Assembly (NCBI RefSeq): GCF_000312045.1
Contig: NZ_HE978635.1
Location: 959,296 to 1,023,295, forward strand
DNA length: 64,000 bases
Origin: Noviherbaspirillum massiliense JC206
GTDB lineage: Bacteria; Pseudomonadota; Gammaproteobacteria; Burkholderiales; Burkholderiaceae_D
Direction: 5' to 3'
Shown here in pieces: positions 7,750 through 14,920 of the stretch; the first letter of the stretch is position 1; each line of letters opens with the position of its first letter. A program made the translations under genes and the position numbers. A model generated the notes under the pieces. It was not told the DNA's origin. It saw nothing but the letters and a program-made list of their open reading frames with translations, and did no database searches.

Positions 7750-8493
7750 CTATTTCACCTCGCGCAATGGCGCTACTGCTGCGCCCTGAATGCCATGGCG
7801 CCTTAATGCCTCTGCAACGAAGCCTGATCGCTTCATCTCCTCCACGAACGCAGCGAGCGCGTCTATGGCCTGTTGTCCACGGCTTTTCGGAGTGCCCATT
7901 GCCTGCTCGATGACCATGAAACGCCCGGGTAGCAAACGTAACCCAGACAGACGCTGCGCATCGCTTTCCAGCTGCTGCTTTACCCCGGCGGCGATATCGG
8001 CCTTCTCGGCCAGGAATGTGTCCACGACGGCCGGGGAACTTGGCGCTCGCAGGATCTGCGCATGTTTGAGTTCGCGAGTAAGGAACAAGTCATAAGCGCT
8101 TCCCTTGCCGACCATCACGCGGTGTTCGGCGCGGTCGACATCTTCATTGCGTTGCAATGACGATTCTTGCCTGACTAGATAGCTGCCTTCGATCAGTACA
8201 TAGGGCGCCGTAAAGAGGATTCCTTCGCCCCGCAATGGATCGATTGCGAAAAAGCCGATATCCGCCTTCTCATTTTTGACTGTCTCAACGGATTTGCCCG
8301 CCGTATCGAGCACGACGAGTTCAATTTCCACGCCAAGGCGCCGCGCGAATTCGCGTGCCAGGTCAACTGAAACTCCGCAGGCTTCCCCGGTCGCCGGATC
8401 ACGATTGGCAAGGATGGGGTTGCCGAGATTAATGGATGCACGAAGGCGGCCAGTTGGAGTGAATGCCGAGATGATGGAGGGGTCGATGGTCAT
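7750..8493 (-). CDS. polar amino acid-type substrate-binding protein (SBP_bac_3) without signal peptide
   Basis: This 247-aa protein has the SBP_bac_3 layout: GRLRASINLGNPILA at the N-terminus, CGVSVDLAREFARRLGVEIE, VKNEKADIGFFAIDPLR (the usual DI.F..D strand) and FTAPYVLIEGSYLVR. These proteins normally bind amino acids in the periplasm for an ABC permease. Here the frame starts directly at MTIDPSIIS with no signal peptide and no transporter genes nearby. It may be cytoplasmic, have lost its export signal, or be an enzyme-like relative such as cyclohexadienyl dehydratase. A tctC fragment and the LDH2-type gene lie upstream on the same strand. Confidence 0.75.
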   Translation of the reverse strand: MTIDPSIISAFTPTGRLRASINLGNPILANRDPATGEACGVSVDLAREFARRLGVEIELVVLDTAGKSVETVKNEKADIGFFAIDPLRGEGILFTAPYVLIEGSYLVRQESSLQRNEDVDRAEHRVMVGKGSAYDLFLTRELKHAQILRAPSSPAVVDTFLAEKADIAAGVKQQLESDAQRLSGLRLLPGRFMVIEQAMGTPKSRGQQAIDALAAFVEEMKRSGFVAEALRRHGIQGAAVAPLREVK

Positions 8494-8517
8494 GATAAGC
8501 GTTCTTGGATTTAAAAG

Positions 8518-8694
8518 TTAAGATTGCAGGCAGGCTTCACCAAACCCATCGCCACGACAAGGGCTGATCCCCGCACTCCCGCCGGGCACACAGGGAACAA
8601 CAGATTCGATGGGCAGGCCCGGATAATTCGCGACGCTTGCCGCACGCGCACATCTCGGGACCGGCGCGGCCGCCCGCAGCGGCATCTTCTTCAT
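8518..8694 (-). pseudogene. truncated TctC/Bug binding-protein remnant
   Basis: The frame from the ATG at 8694 begins MKKMPLRAAAPVPRCARAAS and continues into ANYPGLPIESVVPCVPGGSA, then DGFGEACLQS and a stop. This copies the start of mature Bug proteins (ANYPSKPIRLVVPFPPGGSAD, then VAEGLGKALGQ). About 260 further residues are missing. It lies between the LDH2-type gene and the SBP_bac_3 gene, so a Bug protein was probably once part of that unit. The full-length tctC at 11085-12146 is a separate gene. Confidence 0.7.
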
Positions 8695-8742
8695 GTCCCG
8701 ATTCCTTGTTCCCTGTTGGGTTACGTGCTGCAAGACCCCAGG

Positions 8743-9795
8743 CTATGCCGGAGCATTGGTGGCGTGTTTCTGCAGCAGGGCCAGCACGTCTGATCCAATG
8801 TTGATACCTTCTTTGCGCTGGCGCTCCATCTTGGCCAATTCTATTTCTCCCGGTACCAGCACTGGCTTGGCAGGGTCGGCTGGCGGGCTGTCATGCAGAA
8901 TCGCTGCAAAGTCGTTCATGCGGTTTGCAAGCCATTCAGTCGAGCCAAGCAGCCTGGTATTGATGAGAATGAAGAAATGACCGAGATTTTGCGGCTGGTC
9001 GGGCGCATCCACCCAAGACTTCACATGCGTCAGGTAGGCAGCATCGGACAGCAATCCAGCGAACAGGTCCACCAGCAACGCGAGTCCATATCCTTTGTGT
9101 CCGCCGATGGGCAACAGGAAGCCATCGAGCGCGGCCGCCGGGTCTGTTGTGGTTCGTCCATGCTTGTCGGTGGCCCATGTATCGGGAATAGCTTCGCCCC
9201 GCTTCAGCGCATTGCGAATCTTGGCACGTGCTGCCACGCTGATCGCCATATCCAGCAAAAACGGCGCGCCTCCGGGATTGGGCACACCGAATCCGACCGG
9301 ACTATTACCCAATCGAGCATCGCTACCGCCCCAAGGAGCAATCGTTGTAGTCGCATTGCTGCCGATAATGCTCGCGAACCCTTCTTCTGCCGCCATGAGC
9401 GAATATGGGGAAACGGGGCCGAAATGGTTGCTGCCGCGCGCAAACGCAATGCCGACGCCACATTCCTTCGCTACCTCCATAGCTGCGCGCAGGGCGTGCA
9501 TGCCGACTACCGGACCTACCGCATTATCGCCGTCGACGCGCACTATCGCAGGAGCCACTCGCTCGACGGAAATTTTCGGGCGCGGATTGATTCCGTTGAC
9601 AAGCAGGCGTTCGCCATACGACTCTACGCGGCTCAACCCGTGCGTAGCCAGACCAAACAGATCCGCCAGGACCAGAACGCGGCACACATCTTCGGCATCC
9701 GCTTGCGAAAGACCCAGCCCCTTGAAAGCCTTGATGCCGATTGCGGTGAGTTCGGCTTCGGGGACAACGACCTGATCTGCGGCGCGTGTGTTCAT
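8743..9795 (-). CDS. malate/L-lactate/ureidoglycolate dehydrogenase family (LDH2) oxidoreductase
   Basis: This 350-aa NAD(P)-dependent oxidoreductase has the LDH2/MDH2 fold: LFGLATHGLSRVESY near residue 50 with the conserved His, GIAFARGSNHFGPVSPYSL with the catalytic-region His, and LPIGGHKGYGLALLVDLF. Members oxidise 2-hydroxy acids; AllD oxidises ureidoglycolate in purine breakdown, which would suit the region, but substrate cannot be read from sequence. The ATG at 9795 is chosen because AAGGAG stands nine bases upstream; a TTG further upstream is less likely. It is divergent from the LysR regulator at 10005, which probably controls it. Confidence 0.85.
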   Translation of the reverse strand: MNTRAADQVVVPEAELTAIGIKAFKGLGLSQADAEDVCRVLVLADLFGLATHGLSRVESYGERLLVNGINPRPKISVERVAPAIVRVDGDNAVGPVVGMHALRAAMEVAKECGVGIAFARGSNHFGPVSPYSLMAAEEGFASIIGSNATTTIAPWGGSDARLGNSPVGFGVPNPGGAPFLLDMAISVAARAKIRNALKRGEAIPDTWATDKHGRTTTDPAAALDGFLLPIGGHKGYGLALLVDLFAGLLSDAAYLTHVKSWVDAPDQPQNLGHFFILINTRLLGSTEWLANRMNDFAAILHDSPPADPAKPVLVPGEIELAKMERQRKEGINIGSDVLALLQKHATNAPA

Positions 9796-9965
9796 ACGGT
9801 GGTACTCCTTGTTTATCAATCTATCGATGCTGTTCGTGTAGGCGCGGTAGCTGTTCGGCAGTTCTGTGCGAGTAATAGATAACGAGCAGCGCCTTTCGCA
9901 TGCCTTGTGACGCCATGACAGCCGCCGCCTGGAAAAATTGCATTATCCAGAGCACCATAATTAGT

Positions 9966-9982
9966 GTAAAGTGCAAATATTC
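9966..9982 (+). promoter_or_regulatory. 17-base motif shared by lysR and tctC upstream regions
   Basis: GTAAAGTGCAAATATTC lies 23 bases before the lysR start. The same 17 bases with one change occur at 12304-12320 upstream of the TctC gene. No repeat extends around either copy, which points to a binding site, plausibly for the LysR protein between them. Confidence 0.55.
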
Positions 9983-10004
9983 GATCAATTATTGTCTCTG
10001 ACGC

Positions 10005-10892
10005 ATGAATTTCGACCTCGCGGACTTGCGCACTTTTCTTGCCGTGGCCGACCTTGGCAGCTTCAAGGCAGCGTCCGATGCTTTGCATCTCTCCCAATCG
10101 GCGCTGTCACGACGTGTCGACAAGCTGGAAGAAGCGCTCGGGATATCGCTCTTTGTGCGAACTACCCGCAAGGTGGAATTGACGACGGTCGGGCGAAGCT
10201 TTGTACCAAAGGCCCGTAACGTACTGAACGAACTGGATAGTGCCCTGCTCGGCATTACTGACGTAGCCGAACGTATTTCCGGTCAAATCACCATCGCTTG
10301 CGTGCCGTCCGCTGTGGCCTATTTTCTTCCGAGGGTGGTACGGGACTATCACGCACAATATCCGGGCATACGGGTCCGGCTCATTGACGAGTCCTCGTCA
10401 AATATCCTGCTGAACGTGGCGAGAGGTGAAGCCGATTTCGGCGTGACCTACATTGGCGCGCAGGAAGCAGACCTTGAGTTCCAGCCTGTCATGCATGACC
10501 CATTCGTTGTCGCATGTCCCAAGGATCACCCTTTGGCAAAGAGGACAAAGGTCAAATGGAGTGAACTGGAGAAATATGACTACATCAGCCTTGCGCAGGG
10601 CAGCGGCAACCGGCTGTTGATTGATCAGGCCTTAAGCACAAGCAGCAGCCGCCCCCGGTGGTTTTGCGAAGTGCATCACGTTCCCGCACTGGTAAGCCTG
10701 GTGCAGGCGGGAGCGGGACTTGGCGTAGTACCTCGCCTTGCGATGCCGCCGGAAGGCCATCCTACCCTGGTAAGCGTTCCGCTCACTCAGCCGGAAGTTG
10801 CGCGCACCCTCGGATTGATCAAGCGAAGAGGCCGAGCGCTAGGTGCGGCCGCTCAGCTCTTCTATGATTTGCTGATGCGTTCCATCGTTTAG
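10005..10892 (+). CDS. LysR-family transcriptional regulator
   Basis: This 295-aa protein has the N-terminal winged helix-turn-helix (LRTFLAVADLGSFKAASDAL, then LHLSQSALSRRVDKLEEALG) and a C-terminal LysR substrate-binding domain (GQITIACVPSAVAYFLPRVV, LLNVARGEADFGVTY, ALVSLVQAGAGLGVVPRLA). It is divergent from the LDH2-type gene with a 209-base gap and is followed by a convergent tctC. Such pairs usually respond to an organic-acid substrate or product of the neighbouring enzyme. The shared motif at 9966 and 12304 is the best candidate operator. Confidence 0.92.
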   Translation: MNFDLADLRTFLAVADLGSFKAASDALHLSQSALSRRVDKLEEALGISLFVRTTRKVELTTVGRSFVPKARNVLNELDSALLGITDVAERISGQITIACVPSAVAYFLPRVVRDYHAQYPGIRVRLIDESSSNILLNVARGEADFGVTYIGAQEADLEFQPVMHDPFVVACPKDHPLAKRTKVKWSELEKYDYISLAQGSGNRLLIDQALSTSSSRPRWFCEVHHVPALVSLVQAGAGLGVVPRLAMPPEGHPTLVSVPLTQPEVARTLGLIKRRGRALGAAAQLFYDLLMRSIV

Positions 10893-11084
10893 TTCGCCTC
10901 GGCCGGCGCGATAGAAATTGGGCGCGCAGAGTATCGTGCGAAGTTGCAGAAAGCAGCGCTTGCATGGGCAACTGCCGCATGAGTGGGGTGGCGGAGGCCA
11001 GCACTGCAACCTGGTCATTCAATGCCCTGCAAGCGCCGACCCGATGCAGTCTGCGATCCCCGACCGAGCGAAACAGTGGTCAGC

Positions 11085-12146
11085 TTACTCGGCTTTCAGT
11101 TTCGCTTTACGCACGACTTCTCCCCATCGTACGCGCTCAGCCTTGATGAATTTAGCAAATTCTTCCGGCCCCGCTCCCACGGAAATGGAGGCATCTTCCT
11201 GCAAGCGTTGTTTGACGTTTGGTGAATTCAATGCCTTTACAGCGTCTTTATGCAAACGTGCGACCACTTCCTTTGGCGTGCCTTTGGGCGCGAGCAGGCC
11301 AAACCATTGGGAACTCTCAAAGTTCGGATACCCTAACTCGGCAACTGTGGGCAGATCCGGCAGCAGAGGAATGCGTTGTGCCGAGCCGATGGCTAAAGCC
11401 CGGATTCGCCCTGTCTTCATGTGGGGCAAGAATGGTGGCACGCCTGCGGATGCGGCACTGGTGGTATTCGAAAGCAGGTCGGTCAATTGTGCACCGGTTC
11501 CTTTGTATGGCACATGCACCACATCTATGCCCGTAGCCTGCTTGAGCATTTCAAAGGCCAGATGCCCGGCGCTGCCGTTTCCTGCGGAGCCGTAATTCAA
11601 TTCGCCTGGCTTGGACTTGGCAAGGGCGACGAACTCCGTAAGGTTTTTAGCCGGCACTTCAGAATTGACCACGAAAATCATCGGCACATTGACCAGATGA
11701 GTGACTGGCGCAAAGTCACGGTCAGGATCGTAGGACAGCCTGGCAAACATGGCGGGATTTACAGCCAGCACGCCGACATGTCCCAACACCAATGTATATC
11801 CGTCCGGTGCGGAGCGCGCGACATCCTGCATGGCGATGGTGCCGGAACCGCCGCCCTTGTTCTCGACCACGACCTGCTGACCGAGCGTGTTACTCATCTC
11901 CCTGGCAACCAGTCGGGCGATAACATCACTTGAACCTCCCGGTCCGTATGGCACTACAAGCCGTATCGGCTTGGTTGGTGCCCATTCTGCGGCAGAAGCG
12001 CCAGCAGCCGGCACCAATGCCAGGGCGCACAGTGTGGAAAGAAACAACCGCTTCGATTTGCTGCGCAATGACTTGACCGACTTGCAGGATTGAGAAGAAC
12101 GCGATGAATCCATGTCGAGGGAAATGGTGTGCTTGTTTGCCGCCAT
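11085..12146 (-). CDS. TctC/Bug-family tripartite tricarboxylate-type binding protein
   Basis: This 353-aa protein has a basic N-terminus and a hydrophobic signal segment (RLFLSTLCALALVPAAGASA) followed by WAPTKPIRLVVPYGPGGSSD, the Bug-family start, and VVENKGGGSGTIAMQDVARS. Bug proteins bind carboxylates in the periplasm, often without a dedicated transporter; no TctA or TctB is present here. The ATG at 12146 is chosen because GGAGA lies eight bases upstream; the ATG at 12161 has no such site. The signal's n-region is unusually long (about 30 residues). Likely part of the LysR regulon with the LDH2 gene. Confidence 0.85.
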   Translation of the reverse strand: MAANKHTISLDMDSSRSSQSCKSVKSLRSKSKRLFLSTLCALALVPAAGASAAEWAPTKPIRLVVPYGPGGSSDVIARLVAREMSNTLGQQVVVENKGGGSGTIAMQDVARSAPDGYTLVLGHVGVLAVNPAMFARLSYDPDRDFAPVTHLVNVPMIFVVNSEVPAKNLTEFVALAKSKPGELNYGSAGNGSAGHLAFEMLKQATGIDVVHVPYKGTGAQLTDLLSNTTSAASAGVPPFLPHMKTGRIRALAIGSAQRIPLLPDLPTVAELGYPNFESSQWFGLLAPKGTPKEVVARLHKDAVKALNSPNVKQRLQEDASISVGAGPEEFAKFIKAERVRWGEVVRKAKLKAE

Positions 12147-12303
12147 AAGATGGGTCTCCATTGTCTAGGTTGTTCACACTGCGCCACGTTATAAACGCCG
12201 TCTTAGGCAACCAGCGCACTGGAGCCCAATTCTTACCGGCCGCATAACCGACATGCGTCACATATTTTTGTAGTGCTGGATTATCGGAGCGCCCGCTCGG
12301 CAA

Positions 12304-12320
12304 GTAAAGTGCAAAAATTC
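12304..12320 (+). promoter_or_regulatory. second copy of the lysR/tctC shared motif
   Basis: GTAAAGTGCAAAAATTC matches the site at 9966-9982 in 16 of 17 bases. GTGCAA here is answered by TTGCAC about 20 bases downstream, giving an interrupted inverted repeat. It lies about 160 bases upstream of the TctC start. Confidence 0.5.
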
Positions 12321-12542
12321 TTATTATTCTTGCGTATTGCACATCAATGAAGCACTCCCGCAATGGAAGGTGGCAGATGATCAGGCAATAATCAATTCAT
12401 GGAAAGGCGAGCGGCAGTATTGGCCGTGGTTTTCCTGTGGCAGATCCGTTTCGAACGTCCGGTGCCGCGCCGAGCGGGGCCTTCAAGAAATTCGATCGAT
12501 CGGCCGCAACCAGTCGGAACCGGTAGCTCACATGTCGACCCG
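12321..12542. other. unassigned stretch upstream of permease repeat copy 2
   Basis: About 220 bases with no recognisable gene. Short open frames run through it but have no homologue I know. It ends where similarity to the ABC permease begins. Confidence 0.35.
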
Positions 12543-12786
12543 GTCTTCAATGCACATGCCTTCGCCGGACTGGTCACCATCGGCGCAATGGCAACGGCCA
12601 TGCATGCGTGTTTGCCGTCATCGAGAAGCGCACCGCCGGCTGGGCGCACCGCAATGGCGATCCGAACTAGGCCGTCACGCATGCGAGAAGCCGGCAAGGC
12701 TTGGTAAGCCCGACAAAACCTCCAGCGTGGTAGCTGGATAACGAGCCCTTACGCTGAAACGTTCCGAACGGCTGCTAGCGGCGAAT
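12543..12786 (+). pseudogene. decayed fragment of ABC permease 3' end (repeat copy 2)
   Basis: The stretch encodes FAGLVTIGAMATAM, matching FAGLVTVGAMAMAM of the permease ending at 7337. A one-base deletion after ATGCATG shifts the frame; the next frame resumes as VFAVIEKRTAGWAHRNGDPN and a stop, like VFAVIEKRTTGWAHRNGDAN. Similarity continues about 110 bases past the stop. It is therefore a copy of a genomic segment, not only of a gene, and cannot make a functional protein. Confidence 0.85.
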
Positions 12787-12865
12787 AGCCATCATTCCAC
12801 CAAGCAAGCTAATCGTCTGCCTGTGGAGCGATACGGGACGACGGTACTTCTCTCATGGTTAGGCT

Positions 12866-13391
12866 TTGAAGTTTCCCCTTGAAACCAATTCTCTTTTATT
12901 GTCAGTCCAGCGATGTCATAGCCTCTTCTACAGAGACCTGGAAATCCTGAAAAAGACGCTTGAGGAAACAAAACTGCCTCTGTCATCGTTGCTGCTGGAA
13001 TTACGTGAAAGCGTGCTTTGGGACCCGAGGTTTTCGGCAAACTTACTGAATGAAATCAAGGACAGCGGGCTGCTTCTTGCACTTGACGCATTCGGGAATG
13101 AATTGACTGCGCTGTCTTCCCTTCAGAAATTTCCCCTGGATGTTGTGAAGCCTTCCAAAGAATTGGTGAAAGAGTTGCCGTCCCAGAAAAGGGACGGCAA
13201 CAATCCTGGCGGCGATTATCGGTGTCACCCATGATCTGGAAATCGCTGTGTGCGCCGAAGGGATTGAGACCGTTGATCAACTCGCGGCCGTGAAAGGCCA
13301 GGGCTGCGATTCTGCTCAGGGATACCTTTTGAGTTTGCCGTTGGGCGCCGATGAGATGGAACGGCTGATTGAGATGGAGTTGGCTCATTGA
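12866..13391 (+). pseudogene. EAL-domain (c-di-GMP phosphodiesterase) remnant, frameshifted
   Basis: The first frame (12866 to about 13195) encodes ETKLPLSSLLLELRESVLWD, then GLLLALDAFGNELTALSSLQ and KFPLDVVKPSKELVKELPSQ, the middle of an EAL domain. From about 13203 a second frame gives ILAAIIGVTHDLEIAVCAEG, IETVDQLAAVKGQGCDSAQG and YLLSLPLGADEM, the C-terminal part, ending at the TGA at 13389-13391. A one- or two-base indel near 13195-13202 separates them. The EAL motif itself and the N-terminal third are missing. It sits between two decayed permease fragments. Confidence 0.8.
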
Positions 13392-13685
13392 CGAGCGCCG
13401 AGCCTGAGTTCGAGGTCGTGCTGCGGGTGCTGGGCGCAAGGCGCACCGATGCCCTGCTGAAGGTCGGCCTGCCTTACTTCTTCGCCTCGCTCAAGGTCGC
13501 GATCCCGCTGGCCATCGCCGGGCGCATCACCGTCGGCGCAATGGCAATGGCCATGTATGGACAGTTTGCCGTGATCGGGAAGCGCACCACCGGCTGGGTG
13601 CGCCGCAACGCCGATGCGAACTAGGCCGTAAGCTATGTGAGAGCTCGCCGATGCTTGGTACGCTGACAAATCCTCCAGTGTGCTG
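13388..13685 (+). pseudogene. internally deleted ABC permease fragment (repeat copy 3)
   Basis: The open frame to 13624 encodes EPEFEVVLRVLGARRTDALL, KVGLPYFFASLKVAIPLA, then GRITVGAMAMAMYGQFAVIG and a WVRRNADAN end. It is colinear with the permease at 6570-7337 but lacks the upstream two thirds and an internal block of about 90 bases. Similarity continues about 60 bases beyond the stop, as in copy 2. It still has an intact 78-codon frame, but with the membrane core missing it should not function. Confidence 0.85.
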
Positions 13686-13689
13686 CGCG

Positions 13690-13870
13690 GGGAACAAATC
13701 CACCGAGCAGACCCGCGCCGAAAATATGACGCCAACTCAAATCCCGCGGCAATCTGCGGATGCCCAGAGCAACGGCTATCAAGCACATCAATGCAATGCC
13801 TAATGGCTTGCCGATGAATAGTCCCGCAGCGATGCCGATGCCATTTGCCGAAGCGGGCTCTGACCCGCCT
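13690..13870 (-). pseudogene. NhaA Na+/H+ antiporter C-terminal remnant
   Basis: The minus-strand frame reads ANGIGIAAGLFIGKPLGIAL, then CLIAVALGIRRLPRDLSWRH and IFGAGLLGGF. This follows the NhaA C-terminal region (GLxLGKPLGI, LGxxRLPxGxSWxxLxGxGLLxGIGF). Both ends are lost: no start is present and the frame breaks before the final transmembrane segment. It abuts the end of permease copy 3. Confidence 0.65.
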
Positions 13871-13943
13871 GCCGACGCTGCCCGATAGCCTTATCGGGGA
13901 ATTGCTGCCGCATCGCCGGATATCGGCCGACTATTCTTTGCCA

Positions 13944-14213
13944 TCATGGGAAGGTCAAGTCCAAACCGAGCATCCTGGCAAGGACGAAGGTGACGAGCCC
14001 CAGGCCCAGGAGCGATAGCACGAAGACTGCGGCCACCTTGGCGCCAGCGCGTAGCACCGCGCGCCGTTCCTTCTCCTTCCCCTTCTTCCCTTGGTCGTAA
14101 TGCCACTTGATGGCGAAGAACATACCCGTGCCTAACACGAGAAACTTGAACGTAACGGCGACTATAGGGAACCATTCCATGATTTTGAGTATTTCCGGGC
14201 TATTATTTGACAC
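13944..14213 (-). CDS. small two-helix membrane protein of unknown function
   Basis: Up to 89 residues with two hydrophobic helices (IVAVTFKFLVLGTGMFFAI and VAAVFVLSLLGLGLVTFVLA) separated by a strongly basic stretch, YDQGKKGKEKERRAVLRAG. The longest frame starts at a GTG (14213); an ATG at 14180 (MEWFPIV) is equally possible and neither has a strong ribosome site. I do not recognise the family. It is the only intact frame in this decayed stretch and could be the tail of the same mobile cargo. Confidence 0.5.
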   Translation of the reverse strand: MSNNSPEILKIMEWFPIVAVTFKFLVLGTGMFFAIKWHYDQGKKGKEKERRAVLRAGAKVAAVFVLSLLGLGLVTFVLARMLGLDLTFP

Positions 14214-14315
14214 TATCTATCGTGAGGAGCACTACCTCAAAACGCTGCTTCAGCAGCTTCGTTTTTTGATCAAACCATCGAAGCCACGGCTGATTATTTT
14301 GCTCATTAACGTCGG

Positions 14316-14345
14316 TTGTTATTTCATCTGCCTATGAAATAACAA
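14316..14345. repeat. perfect 12-base inverted repeat
   Basis: TTGTTATTTCAT and ATGAAATAACAA are exact reverse complements separated by six bases. It lies in a gene-free stretch without a following T run, so it may be a hairpin terminator relic, an operator or a mobile-element end. Confidence 0.6.
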
Positions 14346-14506
14346 AGGCATCGAGTGGAGTGATTTGCCGAATGCAGATGAGAGAGGAGAGAACGTCAGT
14401 GACTGCCATGCGAGGAGGGTGTTGCTGCACGTTCTGAGGCATTCTACTTAAAAGCACTTTCCATACATTGAGACAAAATGTCCCAGTTGAAAACCATACA
14501 AGATGA

Positions 14507-14836
14507 AAATTTGCCAATCTGGTTGCCGCGACTGGAAACAACCGCTCCATCCGGTTCCTACTGATTGACCAGCCAACCCGGGTTTATTTCCTGTTCGAGC
14601 AGGCCTACCAAGAAGCCAAAGGCTCGATCCAAAAGATGGAGGCAGGTGCCAACCTGAAGGCAGTCCCGTGTTTGTTCGGGCTGATGCTTAAGTTCACCCA
14701 GGAGGATGCCTTCGGCTCCCAGCTGATCGTCACCGAGGACGCGGACCTCCGCGAGCAGTGGTTCCAGGGCGCGCGGACGGAGCAGCCTTGGACTAAGCGC
14801 CCGGCGCTTGTTACGGAGGACTGGAACCAAGGATGA
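14507..14836 (+). pseudogene. C-terminal remnant of a DUF3732-like ATPase
   Basis: The open frame from 14507 to the TGA at 14836 encodes RFLLIDQPTRVYFLFEQAYQ near its start, then FGSQLIVTEDADLREQWFQG and PWTKRPALVTEDWNQG at the end. This resembles the C-terminus of DUF3732 proteins, SMC-like P-loop ATPases seen in three-component ABC conflict systems (RFLxxDQPxQVYFP, then IIVTxHAxLxxxWF). The assignment rests on memory of the family pattern. Several hundred N-terminal residues are absent and the upstream frame closes at 14504, so it is a fragment. Confidence 0.55.
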
Positions 14837-14920
14837 TCCCCCTCTTCTTTCAATAAGCAATCAAGAGCAGTTTTGCTCATTGGCATAAAATGGCTGCTCG
14901 GATGAAACAAGGTTAAATAA

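Noticed and set aside
14266-14273. TTGATCAA as a possible FNR site
   Set aside because: The four-base spacer between half-sites is missing, so it does not fit the FNR geometry.
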